Assembly (NCBI GenBank): GCA_003153915.1
Contig: PMBX01000145.1
Coordinates: 1,495-7,111, forward strand
Direction: 5' to 3'
DNA from: Phycisphaerales bacterium
GTDB lineage: Bacteria > Planctomycetota > Phycisphaerae > SM23-33
DNA: 5,617 bases
Position 1 is the stretch's first letter; each line of letters begins with the position of its first letter. Shown here in pieces: positions 1 to 4,467 of this stretch. Made by a program: the position numbers and the translations under genes. The notes beneath the pieces were generated by a model. The model was not told where the DNA came from and searched no databases. It worked only from the letters and a program-made list of their open reading frames with translations.

Positions 1-5
1 CTTCA

Positions 6-20
6 CGGGCGGAACGCCCG
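6..20. other. Short GC-rich hairpin near the window edge
   Basis: CGGGCG and CGCCCG form a perfect 6-bp stem around a GAA triloop. It lies downstream of the XRE gene in the direction of transcription. No T-run is visible before the window ends, so it cannot be called an intrinsic terminator. It could be part of one, or simply a GC-rich spacer. Confidence 0.3.
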
Positions 21-47
21 CCCGCCATCGGTAATTGTAAGCAATGC

Positions 48-63
48 GTTGCTGGATAGCAAC
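48..63. other. Hairpin just after the XRE stop codon
   Basis: GTTGCT and AGCAAC pair perfectly around a 4-nt loop (GGAT). The hairpin begins about 10 nt after the XRE stop codon. There is no U-tract on the minus-strand transcript, so it is not a standard Rho-independent terminator. A role in mRNA 3'-end stability is possible but unsupported. Confidence 0.3.
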
Positions 64-72
64 AGGTGTTTA

Positions 73-297
73 TCAGGTAAGAACAATTTTCTTGCCCAGC
101 GCCCGGGCAAGGCGCTCGAGGCCGTCAATGGCGGGTGTCGCCGTCCCGTGCATTAGGCGGCTCAGTTGACTCCGGGCCATACCCGCCCGCCGTGCCAGGT
201 CCGATTGACTGACGCCGCCGCGATCGGCTTGGCGAATCGCTGCCCGGACCTGGGCGACAAGCGGGGTTTTTGTTGCAGCGGGTTTTGGACGTGCCAT
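73..297 (-). CDS. Small XRE-family helix-turn-helix DNA-binding protein
   Basis: This encodes a 74-aa cytoplasmic protein that is almost entirely one Cro/C1-type HTH domain. Residues about 13-70 contain the helices, with VSQSDLARRAGMARSQLSRL at 29-48 matching the usual 'S..dLA...G.s...lSr...G...p....l..ia.aLG' pattern. A short basic, Ala/Pro-rich tail (residues 1-12) precedes it. The ATG at 297 is chosen because AAGGAG lies 10 nt upstream. The frame stays open upstream, and an ATG at 421-423 would overlap the stop of the 146-aa gene by ATGA and give a 116-aa form; its SD is poor. The family usually acts as a dimeric repressor of phage or toxin-antitoxin operons. A dyad operator-like site lies directly upstream (314-334) and is repeated at 2147-2167, so autoregulation is a reasonable inference. 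A solo antitoxin-like regulator is an alternative. Confidence 0.82.
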   Translation of the reverse strand: MARPKPAATKTPLVAQVRAAIRQADRGGVSQSDLARRAGMARSQLSRLMHGTATPAIDGLERLARALGKKIVLT

Positions 298-313
298 TGT
301 GGAGGGACTCCTT

Positions 314-334
314 GAAAATCGGTTGTCATAACCG
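314..334. promoter_or_regulatory. Operator-like dyad, copy 1 (upstream of the XRE gene)
   Basis: The core on the minus strand is CGGTTATGACAACCG (334-320), an imperfect palindrome with 5-bp perfect arms CGGTT/AACCG, followed by ATTTTC. The same 21 bp occur without mismatch, in opposite orientation, at 2147-2167. This copy ends immediately before the SD (308-313) of the XRE gene, where a repressor could block transcription or translation initiation. No convincing -35/-10 pair was found: TTGAAG at 351-346 with TATGAC at 330-325 has a spacer of only 15 nt. The site also falls inside the optional N-terminal extension of the XRE frame, which argues for the shorter start. Confidence 0.6.
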
Positions 335-419
335 AAACCGTGACGCTTCAAGTCCCGCGCTCGCGGATACTTGTCGGCAACGGGCCGCTGGCGTGTAGCG
401 CCTGGGATAGCGCGCGGGA

Positions 420-860
420 TCATACCGACGCTTTCCGGCAGGGGCAAGCGGGTTCTACTTCCGGTTCAGGATCGGGCGGCGGTCCGCCAAGCTCTTGCAT
501 GATTCTGACTTTCAGGTCATACGAAAGTGACTCAAAGCCGTTGAGGAAAGCGTCGGTTTCCGAAAGCTCCGGTTTCGAGCCGACGCCGGTTACGGCGATG
601 GACTGTCCCGGCCGGCCACAAGTGCGATCCAAGACTTCACGAATCGCCCAGGACTCGCCGCTCAAGGCGGCGTCAATCAGCTTGCGGACAATCGCCGAGA
701 AATCCTCCGGCGTTATGGCCGCGTCCAATGCCTCGCGCCAGGCAACGGCGGAGACGCTGCGCGGGTTGCCGGGACCGCCTGGGCAACCGGGCAGGAATCG
801 CCCGTTTTTGCCGCGAGTAATTGGCCGGTTTGTTCCGTTTGAATCCGTCGTTTCGCTCAT
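420..860 (-). CDS. PGGPGNP-motif protein (DUF5681-like), possible terminase-small-subunit-like protein
   Basis: This encodes 146 aa. The N-terminus is hydrophilic and disordered, and residues 17-33 carry a Gly/Pro-rich motif (GKNGRFLPGCPGGPGNP). A helical segment follows at about 38-82, ending with SGESWAIREVLDRTCGRPGQ. That combination, 'G..GRF.PG.PGGPGNP' then 'G...A...lldr..GkP.q', is what I recall for the DUF5681-type family of phages and prophages, whose members sometimes sit next to terminase genes. The C-terminus is acidic and Pro-rich (PPPDPEPEVEP). The ATG at 860 begins 4 nt after the preceding gene's stop, with an AAGGGA-type SD. An upstream in-frame extension to 980 would overlap the 179-aa gene and reads as low-complexity, so it was rejected. 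A DNA-packaging role is inference only, since no large terminase is in view. Confidence 0.72.
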   Translation of the reverse strand: MSETTDSNGTNRPITRGKNGRFLPGCPGGPGNPRSVSAVAWREALDAAITPEDFSAIVRKLIDAALSGESWAIREVLDRTCGRPGQSIAVTGVGSKPELSETDAFLNGFESLSYDLKVRIMQELGGPPPDPEPEVEPACPCRKASV

Positions 861-864
861 GGTT

Positions 865-1404
865 TTATTTCCCTTTTGGCCGCGCTTGCATGGCCATGTT
901 TGCGAGCTTGAAGTATTCCTTCCCGCCCCGCGTGATGATGAATTTCGCCTTTTCGGTTGGGTTGCGGTCCAACGCCTCAATTGTGGCGACGGGATCGGTG
1001 AACGGATCGGCTATCGCCTTTTGATCGGACAGTCCCCTTGCCCCGATTTCCAGGGCGCAGCGAACGGAAGTGCGTTGCTCCGCCGCCTGGACCATCAGCG
1101 TTTCGGGATCATGCTCCGCGTCGATGATGTAATGGCCGTCGGGCGCAATTTCGACGGCGATCCGGTCGCCGACTTGCAATTCGACGTAAGCCGCCGGTAC
1201 GCCCAGGACCGTAGCGGCACGTTCAACAGCTTTTCTCTTGGCCATTGTCCCTAGTTCTTGGCGGAGAAAATCATTGACCTTGCGAGAATCAATCTCGACT
1301 GGTTTCGGCGCGGGGGCGGCAGTCAAGGCATTGAGTTCCCTGACCATGGCAAGGCTCTGTTTGTCGAGTTGCTCCGCCGTGGATTCTACAGTTTCCGGTA
1401 TCAT
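865..1404 (-). CDS. Hypothetical protein, 179 aa
   Basis: I do not recognise the family. It is a soluble protein with no signal peptide or membrane segment. Residues 1-60 are mostly helical and polar, with an Ala/Pro linker at 28-36 (TAAPAPKPV). Residues about 75-100 look like a small beta-rich unit (YVELQVGDRIAVEIAPDGHYII). The C-terminal end is basic (FIITRGGKEYFKLANMAMQARPKGK region, about 155-179). The start is well supported: ATG overlaps the stop of the coiled-coil gene as ATGA, and GGAGG lies 7 nt upstream. It is followed 4 nt later by the PGGPGNP-motif gene, so the genes are cotranscribed and probably translationally coupled. The function is unknown; position suggests an accessory phage or satellite protein. 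Confidence 0.75.
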   Translation of the reverse strand: MIPETVESTAEQLDKQSLAMVRELNALTAAPAPKPVEIDSRKVNDFLRQELGTMAKRKAVERAATVLGVPAAYVELQVGDRIAVEIAPDGHYIIDAEHDPETLMVQAAEQRTSVRCALEIGARGLSDQKAIADPFTDPVATIEALDRNPTEKAKFIITRGGKEYFKLANMAMQARPKGK

Positions 1405-1880
1405 AGATTTTCCTCCGTGGCGATGATGATTCCGCGTTGCTCAAGTTGCTGGCGGACACCGGCAAGAGAATCGCGGGCGTTGTAGGCGGCTCCGCGTCGG
1501 TTTTCCGCTGCGGTTGTCGCCAAGTCGGCCTGTTTGGCGGCCTCTTGCAGGCGCGCCGTTTCTTCCGTCAGCTTTTCGCGTGCGGCGACAAGCGCGGCCT
1601 GGGCCTCGTTGGCTTCAACGGTCAGCTCGGCTGCGAGTCCGGCCCTTGCTTCCATGCGGCGGTAGGCTCCCAGGGCCTCCGCGTCGGCGTGCATATCGCC
1701 AGCGCCCTTGCCGAGAATTTTGGCCACGGCCTCAAGACGCTTTACGTCGCCGGGTTTCGCGCCGTCGGCATTGCCCAGGAGGCGGGCATACTCAATGCCC
1801 GCCTTTCGCCGCCGATCCTGGCAAGCCGATTGCTCCTGGGCCTGCCGAGTTGCAAAATCGTCAATGAGATTCGTCTTCAT
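1401..1880 (-). CDS. Coiled-coil hypothetical protein, 159 aa
   Basis: No family is recognised. Residues 1-28 are charged. Residues about 45-72 form a helical unit (DVKRLEAVAKILGKGAGDMH). A long Ala/Glu/Gln/Arg-rich stretch at about 77-150 shows heptad-like spacing of hydrophobics and Ala, which predicts a coiled coil (for example LVAAREKLTEETARLQEAAK at 97-116). There is no signal peptide or transmembrane segment. The ATG at 1880 has AAAGGAG 8 nt upstream, and that SD overlaps the stop codon of the preceding 74-aa gene; the stop overlaps the next gene's start as ATGA. It probably oligomerises, and could be a structural, scaffold-like or complex-forming accessory protein. That is inference from the coiled coil alone. 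Confidence 0.75.
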   Translation of the reverse strand: MKTNLIDDFATRQAQEQSACQDRRRKAGIEYARLLGNADGAKPGDVKRLEAVAKILGKGAGDMHADAEALGAYRRMEARAGLAAELTVEANEAQAALVAAREKLTEETARLQEAAKQADLATTAAENRRGAAYNARDSLAGVRQQLEQRGIIIATEENL

Positions 1881-1894
1881 GTTTCACACTCCTT

Positions 1895-2119
1895 TCAAGC
1901 CGATTGAAGGCTATCGACGCCCGCCTTGAGCGCGACAAGAATTGCGGCCAGCGTGCCATCGGACACGCCGACGCCTTGCATCGGACCATCGCGGAAGGCC
2001 GCGAAGGTCAAGGCCGTATTGCCCGGTGTGCTTGCATGGGTGACGACGTAATCAACCGCGCGCCGCGCAGCTCCCATGTTCGTAAGAATCAGGCTACGTT
2101 CGCTGTCTGACATTGCCAT
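1895..2119 (-). CDS. Hypothetical small protein, 74 aa (first gene of the cassette)
   Basis: No family is recognised. The protein is small and soluble, with a predicted helical N-terminus (SDSERSLILTNMGAARRAVD, 4-23), a Gly/Thr-rich middle, and a C-terminal helix (GTLAAILVALKAGVDSL). The ATG at 2119 has AAAGGAG 8 nt upstream; a second ATG two codons later is an equally possible start. The gene follows a 55-bp gap after the helicase stop that holds a palindrome and the second copy of the 21-bp operator-like repeat, so it probably begins its own regulated transcript while also receiving read-through. The next gene's SD overlaps its stop codon. Confidence 0.7.
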   Translation of the reverse strand: MAMSDSERSLILTNMGAARRAVDYVVTHASTPGNTALTFAAFRDGPMQGVGVSDGTLAAILVALKAGVDSLQSA

Positions 2120-2134
2120 TGCTGAAGCTCCTTT

Positions 2135-2147
2135 GGGGCATTGCCCC
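2135..2147. other. Perfect GGGGCA/TGCCCC palindrome before an SD
   Basis: GGGGCATTGCCCC is symmetrical around one central base and abuts the SD (2128-2134) of the 74-aa gene on one side and the 21-bp operator-like repeat on the other. In RNA it would give a compact hairpin (GGGGC, 3-nt loop, GCCCC) next to the SD. It could be a second protein-binding site or a translational control element. The SD itself lies outside the stem. Confidence 0.4.
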
Positions 2148-2167
2148 GGTTATGACAACCGATTTTC
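2147..2167. promoter_or_regulatory. Operator-like dyad, copy 2 (between helicase and cassette)
   Basis: The plus strand reads CGGTTATGACAACCG (2147-2161) followed by ATTTTC, identical over 21 bp to the minus-strand reading of 334-314. It lies in the only sizeable gap between the helicase stop and the 74-aa gene. On the minus strand a weak promoter can be proposed: TTAGCA (2178-2173), 18-nt spacer, CATAAC (2154-2149), so the dyad would cover the -10 element. That promoter matches consensus at only 4 of 6 bases in each box. Regulation by the XRE protein is inferred from the matching site before its own gene. Confidence 0.6.
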
Positions 2168-2174
2168 CAGATTG

Positions 2175-3620
2175 CTAAGTTGCACTCGTAAAAGAAGTTG
2201 GCCAACCGTCCGCCGCGCCGTGTAGCGCCACACGCAGCGCTGAAGTTTCAAAACGAACAACGCCGGGACGAAATCTCAGCACGATTGAACCCGGCACAAT
2301 ACTTTTTCCCGACGGCCAGGGCGTGACCAGCCCGTCCCGCGCCTTGGCGACTTTGCACCAGACGGGGATCGTCCCGGCGGTGTCGAGTTGGCCGTTCATA
2401 GGCCGGTGGAGTAGTATTACAACGTCCGCGTGGTTTTCCGTGTCGCCGCTTTCCTTCAAGTCGAATAGACTTGGCGGTGTGCCTTCGTCGCCTTGGACAC
2501 CGGGTCTTGCCCCGACGCGGTTCAACTGAGATAGCAACAAAACGGCGCACCCCAGTTCCATTGCCATTCGCTTGCAGTCCCATACAATGCCCGATATTTC
2601 CTGCGCTCTGTTGTCACCTCTGCATGGCGTCAACAACTGGAGATAATCCAAGACGATCAATCCCGGCGTCTGCCCCCACTTGGCCGCGAGCAACGCCGCG
2701 CGTATGGACACGTCGGGAATAGTGGAGGCACGGTCAAGAATCGCCAGTCGCCAGGAAGCGATATTCTCCCGTGCCGCGCATCGGGCCTGTAATTCTTCCT
2801 GGTGGAGATTCCCGGTCCTCAACCGCATTGCCCCGATACCAGACTCGGCGGACAAAAGCCTGTTGGCGACGCTCTCCCGGTTCATCTCGGCGGATACGAT
2901 CAACACACCGGTTCCCCGCGTGGCGACGTGTTGAGCAATGGTATGAGCCAACGCGGATTTCCCGATGGAGGTGGCCGCGCCGAGAATCCACAAGGCCCCC
3001 GGTTGCAGTCCGCCCGTGGCGTGGTCGATTCCCGGAAACCCGGTTGCAAGTGCAGGGTTTGCCTCTCCGCGACGTATCGCGTCGGCATGTTCAATCGCGG
3101 AGTCCACCGCGTCGGCTCCATGTACTACATGCGCCCCGGTTGTCGAGTCGCCCAGGGCGTGCAATGCCTGCATGGCGTCAGCGGCAAGCGAACCCGGATC
3201 GGCATCATTCGCCGTGGCCTCGCGCTGTAGTTCCTCACCCAGCTTGTGAAGTCGCCGCAAGTCGGCCAAGGCTCTCACCCGCTTGGCGTAGTACATGATG
3301 CTGGCCGTGTCGAAAGAGTATGCCTCCACCAGTTCGCTCAGGAATTCCGCCCCGCCCCGGTCAGTCCCGTAGGGTGAAATGGCGAGCATCTTGCCGCTTG
3401 CCCGCAAGTCGGCGGCGACGCTTGCCAGTTCCAGGGGTGAACCGCTGTTGAGCATCGCAACAAGCGCCCCGAAAAGCACGCCGTGGGCGGGCGTGAAGAA
3501 GTCGGCGGCGGAAAGTATGCCCGTCACCTGCACCAGCCCCGCCGCTCCCGCGCCCAGCAGAGCGCCCAGCAGGTTTTTCTCCAACACCGTGTCAGCAGGT
3601 ATCGCGTCGGCTCGGTTCAT
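2175..3620 (-). CDS. dnaB: DnaB-family replicative DNA helicase
   Basis: This encodes a 481-aa hexameric ATP-dependent 5'-3' helicase that unwinds the replication fork and contacts primase, close to the usual DnaB length. Residues about 10-115 form a DnaB N-terminal-like domain (EKNLLGALL start). The RecA-fold domain follows LATGFPGIDHATGGLQPGAL (191-210). The Walker A is GAATSIGKS (214-222, Lys221). The H1a motif SAEMN at 243-247 has the catalytic Glu245. The Walker B is LIVLDYLQLL (321-330, Asp325). H3 is LLLSQLNR (361-368), H4 is the DLKESGDTENHADVVILLHR segment (387-406), and KVAKARDG (423-430) is the arginine-finger region. All key residues are present. The ATG overlaps the initiator stop as ATGA, with GGAGG 7 nt upstream, so production is coupled to the initiator. 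No separate loader gene is visible. The symbol reflects the family; this is a phage-type paralogue, not necessarily the host gene. Confidence 0.95.
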   Translation of the reverse strand: MNRADAIPADTVLEKNLLGALLGAGAAGLVQVTGILSAADFFTPAHGVLFGALVAMLNSGSPLELASVAADLRASGKMLAISPYGTDRGGAEFLSELVEAYSFDTASIMYYAKRVRALADLRRLHKLGEELQREATANDADPGSLAADAMQALHALGDSTTGAHVVHGADAVDSAIEHADAIRRGEANPALATGFPGIDHATGGLQPGALWILGAATSIGKSALAHTIAQHVATRGTGVLIVSAEMNRESVANRLLSAESGIGAMRLRTGNLHQEELQARCAARENIASWRLAILDRASTIPDVSIRAALLAAKWGQTPGLIVLDYLQLLTPCRGDNRAQEISGIVWDCKRMAMELGCAVLLLSQLNRVGARPGVQGDEGTPPSLFDLKESGDTENHADVVILLHRPMNGQLDTAGTIPVWCKVAKARDGLVTPWPSGKSIVPGSIVLRFRPGVVRFETSALRVALHGAADGWPTSFTSAT

Positions 3621-4330
3621 TGGGAAACCTCCATCGCGGCCAGCGTCCGCCCGTTGGCAAGGGAAAGCGGGTCGTTTTCCACCGCTCCCCGATTCTGTGC
3701 CTCCACTGGGAATAATCCGCGCCAGCCGTTACCGATGCTCTGGTCGATGGACGCGACGGCGGCGTCCGGCCCCAGGACGGCCAGCTTTTTCAATTGTGCC
3801 GCGACGGTGGTCGGGGTCAGCGGCTTACGAATCTCCCGGCGGTAGTCCATCCAACGGGTCCATGCTTCGCGGAAAGCCTGGGTGTCCAGACTTGGCGGAA
3901 AAAACGCGCCGTTGTTCTTTCTGGAGTTCTTTCTGGAGTTCTTATCTATATGGCGCGCACGGGGTGTCACCGTTTCGGGACTCACTCTGTCACCGTTTAT
4001 TGCGCCGGTTGTCACCGTTTGCGCGGGAGTAACGGTGACATAGTTGCTGTCACCGTTTCCGGTCAACCGATAGGTGCTTGTATGCCCACGTCCCCCGCCC
4101 GACGTGACGATCAAAAGCCCGGTTTTCTCTAATCGACTGACCGCCCGATAAACTGACCGGCTCGACATTCCAGCCAGCTCCGCCAGGCGGGCAATGCTGG
4201 GGTTCGCATCCCATGTTTTCGACCGGACGTGGGCGCAGAGCACCAGGTACACCTTGGCGTCGGCGGGTGTCATCCCGGCGACCGCGCCGCTTTCCACCGG
4301 ATCGTAGGGGACCACGCCGTAACCGGTCAT
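3617..4330 (-). CDS. Phage O-like replication initiator (winged-helix), with the origin embedded in the gene
   Basis: This encodes 237 aa in three parts. Residues 1-90 start with GYGVVP and contain a winged helix (PSIARLAELAGMSSRSVYRA at 44-63, wing near 72-88), as in HTH_36/phage O-type N-domains. Residues 91-140 are a low-complexity linker rich in Thr, Val, Gly, Asn and Lys (TVTP-like and KNSRKNSR). Residues about 150-215 form a helical C-domain ending in SIGNGWRGLFP (198-208), a pattern common in phage O/DnaD-like proteins that contact the helicase or its loader. The linker codes for DNA iterons, so the protein probably binds its own gene to start replication. The ATG has GGAGG 6 nt upstream and overlaps the stop of the 46-aa ORF as ATGA; its own stop overlaps the helicase ATG. 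The initiator role is inferred from fold, neighbours and iterons together. Confidence 0.88.
   Translation of the reverse strand: MTGYGVVPYDPVESGAVAGMTPADAKVYLVLCAHVRSKTWDANPSIARLAELAGMSSRSVYRAVSRLEKTGLLIVTSGGGRGHTSTYRLTGNGDSNYVTVTPAQTVTTGAINGDRVSPETVTPRARHIDKNSRKNSRKNNGAFFPPSLDTQAFREAWTRWMDYRREIRKPLTPTTVAAQLKKLAVLGPDAAVASIDQSIGNGWRGLFPVEAQNRGAVENDPLSLANGRTLAAMEVSQ
3915..3943. repeat. 12-bp tandem repeat beside the iterons
   Basis: TTCTTTCTGGAG occurs twice without mismatch (3915-3926, 3927-3938) and a partial third copy TTCTT follows (3939-3943). It encodes KNSRKNSR in the initiator linker. The minus strand is purine-rich here. Its place next to the iterons suits a DNA-unwinding element, though simple tandem duplication in a flexible linker is an alternative. 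Confidence 0.75.
3965..4058. repeat. Iteron array: four direct and one inverted copy of an 11-bp motif
   Basis: TGTCACCGTTT is present exactly on the plus strand at 3965-3975, 3988-3998, 4010-4020 and 4048-4058. An inverted copy with one change (TAACGGTGACA) is at 4030-4040. Centre-to-centre distances are 23, 22, 20 and 18 bp, roughly two helical turns, so initiator molecules would bind near one face of the DNA. On the coding strand the direct copies alternate between two codon phases, encoding NGD in two cases and TVT in the other two. Selection on protein sequence alone would not keep the DNA identical in different phases. Confidence 0.9.
4030..4058. repeat. Inverted iteron pair (hairpin-capable)
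   Basis: AACGGTGACA (4031-4040) and TGTCACCGTT (4048-4057) are perfect 10-bp inverted arms around a 7-nt spacer (TAGTTGC). They are the inverted and the last direct iteron. As DNA this is a palindromic site for a dimer; as RNA or single-stranded DNA it could form a hairpin inside the initiator gene. Confidence 0.7.
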
Positions 4331-4467
4331 ACCCGCCCTCCAGCCCGACGGCGTAGGAAGAAAAAAACCGCCTTCAAGAAGACTCGCTCCGGCAGGACCA
4401 ACCGGAGCGTCGCGCGGACAATCGCGCGGAATCGTCGCTCGCGTTGGCTGATGGAGGGGTCGCCCAT
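4327..4467 (-). CDS. Small basic hypothetical protein, 46 aa
   Basis: This short frame starts MGDPSISQRERRFRAIVRAT and ends in RRRAGGRV. It is rich in Arg, with a hydrophobic stretch VFLKAVFFFL at about residues 29-38. The stretch is probably too short for a standard membrane helix; an amphipathic or membrane-touching helix is possible. The case for the gene is its junctions: its ATG overlaps the preceding stop as TAATG, and its TGA overlaps the initiator ATG as ATGA. It fills the space between the two genes exactly. No good SD of its own is apparent, so translation would rely on coupling. The function is unknown. It could instead be a leader whose translation governs initiator synthesis, since it contains a stable hairpin (4385-4409) and a slippery run. 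Confidence 0.6.
   Translation of the reverse strand: MGDPSISQRERRFRAIVRATLRLVLPERVFLKAVFFFLRRRAGGRV
4360..4366 (-). other. Possible -1 ribosomal frameshift heptamer T TTT TTC
   Basis: Within the 46-aa ORF the codons GTT TTT TTC place the classical slippery heptamer T TTT TTC in the correct phase (X XXY YYZ). A -1 slip here enters the frame of the initiator gene with no stop codon before its ATG, adding about 10 linker residues (LPTPSGWRAG) and making a 46-aa-ORF/initiator fusion. No clear downstream pseudoknot was identified; an 8-bp hairpin lies upstream. It may be chance in an Phe-rich stretch. Confidence 0.25.
4385..4409. other. 8-bp hairpin inside the 46-aa ORF
   Basis: CGCTCCGG (4385-4392) and CCGGAGCG (4402-4409) pair perfectly around a 9-nt loop. 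On the minus transcript the seven-T run (4367-4361) follows 17 nt after the stem, which is too far for a standard terminator. A small CTTCTTGAAG palindrome lies between them. It may influence translation of the coupled initiator. Confidence 0.4.

Larger units (their letters stand above)
3911..4058. other. Predicted origin of replication inside the initiator gene
   Basis: This combines an iteron cluster (3965-4058) with an adjacent AT-rich, strand-asymmetric tract (3911-3950; 26 of 40 bases A/T and 28 of 40 pyrimidine on the plus strand, in a GC-rich setting). The tract lies 3' of the iterons within the initiator gene. Phage lambda ori has the same order: four iterons followed by an AT-rich purine/pyrimidine-biased stretch within gene O. 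TTATCTATA (3942-3950) matches 7 of 9 bases of the DnaA box TTATCCACA and lies between the two parts; this is only suggestive. Origin function is inferred from architecture. Confidence 0.75.

Noticed and set aside
861..980. N-terminal extension of the PGGPGNP-motif protein to an ATG at 980
   Set aside because: It would overlap the 179-aa gene by more than 100 nt, and the added residues are low-complexity Arg/Ser. The ATG at 860 has a plausible SD and follows the previous stop by 4 nt.
340..1254. Long plus-strand open frame (304 codons)
   Set aside because: It lies antisense to two well-supported minus-strand genes with SDs and coupled junctions. Its translation is low-complexity and lacks a domain, as expected of a GC-rich shadow frame.
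1437..1929. Several overlapping plus-strand frames opposite the coiled-coil gene
   Set aside because: They arise from the GC-rich codon pattern of the minus-strand gene; there is no SD and no domain.
2535..3298. Additional frames on both strands inside the helicase gene
   Set aside because: All lie within a complete 481-aa DnaB-family gene that has every catalytic motif; their products are Arg/Pro-rich shadows.
3379..4032. Plus-strand open frame of 217 codons opposite helicase and initiator
   Set aside because: It is antisense to the two most secure genes of the window and its Ser/Arg/Pro-rich product resembles no protein family.
3965..4058. Regularly spaced repeats read as a CRISPR array
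   Set aside because: The repeat is only 11 bp, spacers are 7-12 bp, one copy is inverted, and the region is coding. Iterons explain it better.
4360..4409. Hairpin plus seven-T run as an intrinsic terminator before the initiator
   Set aside because: The T-run starts 17 nt after the stem, and it would cut the coupled operon ahead of its main genes.
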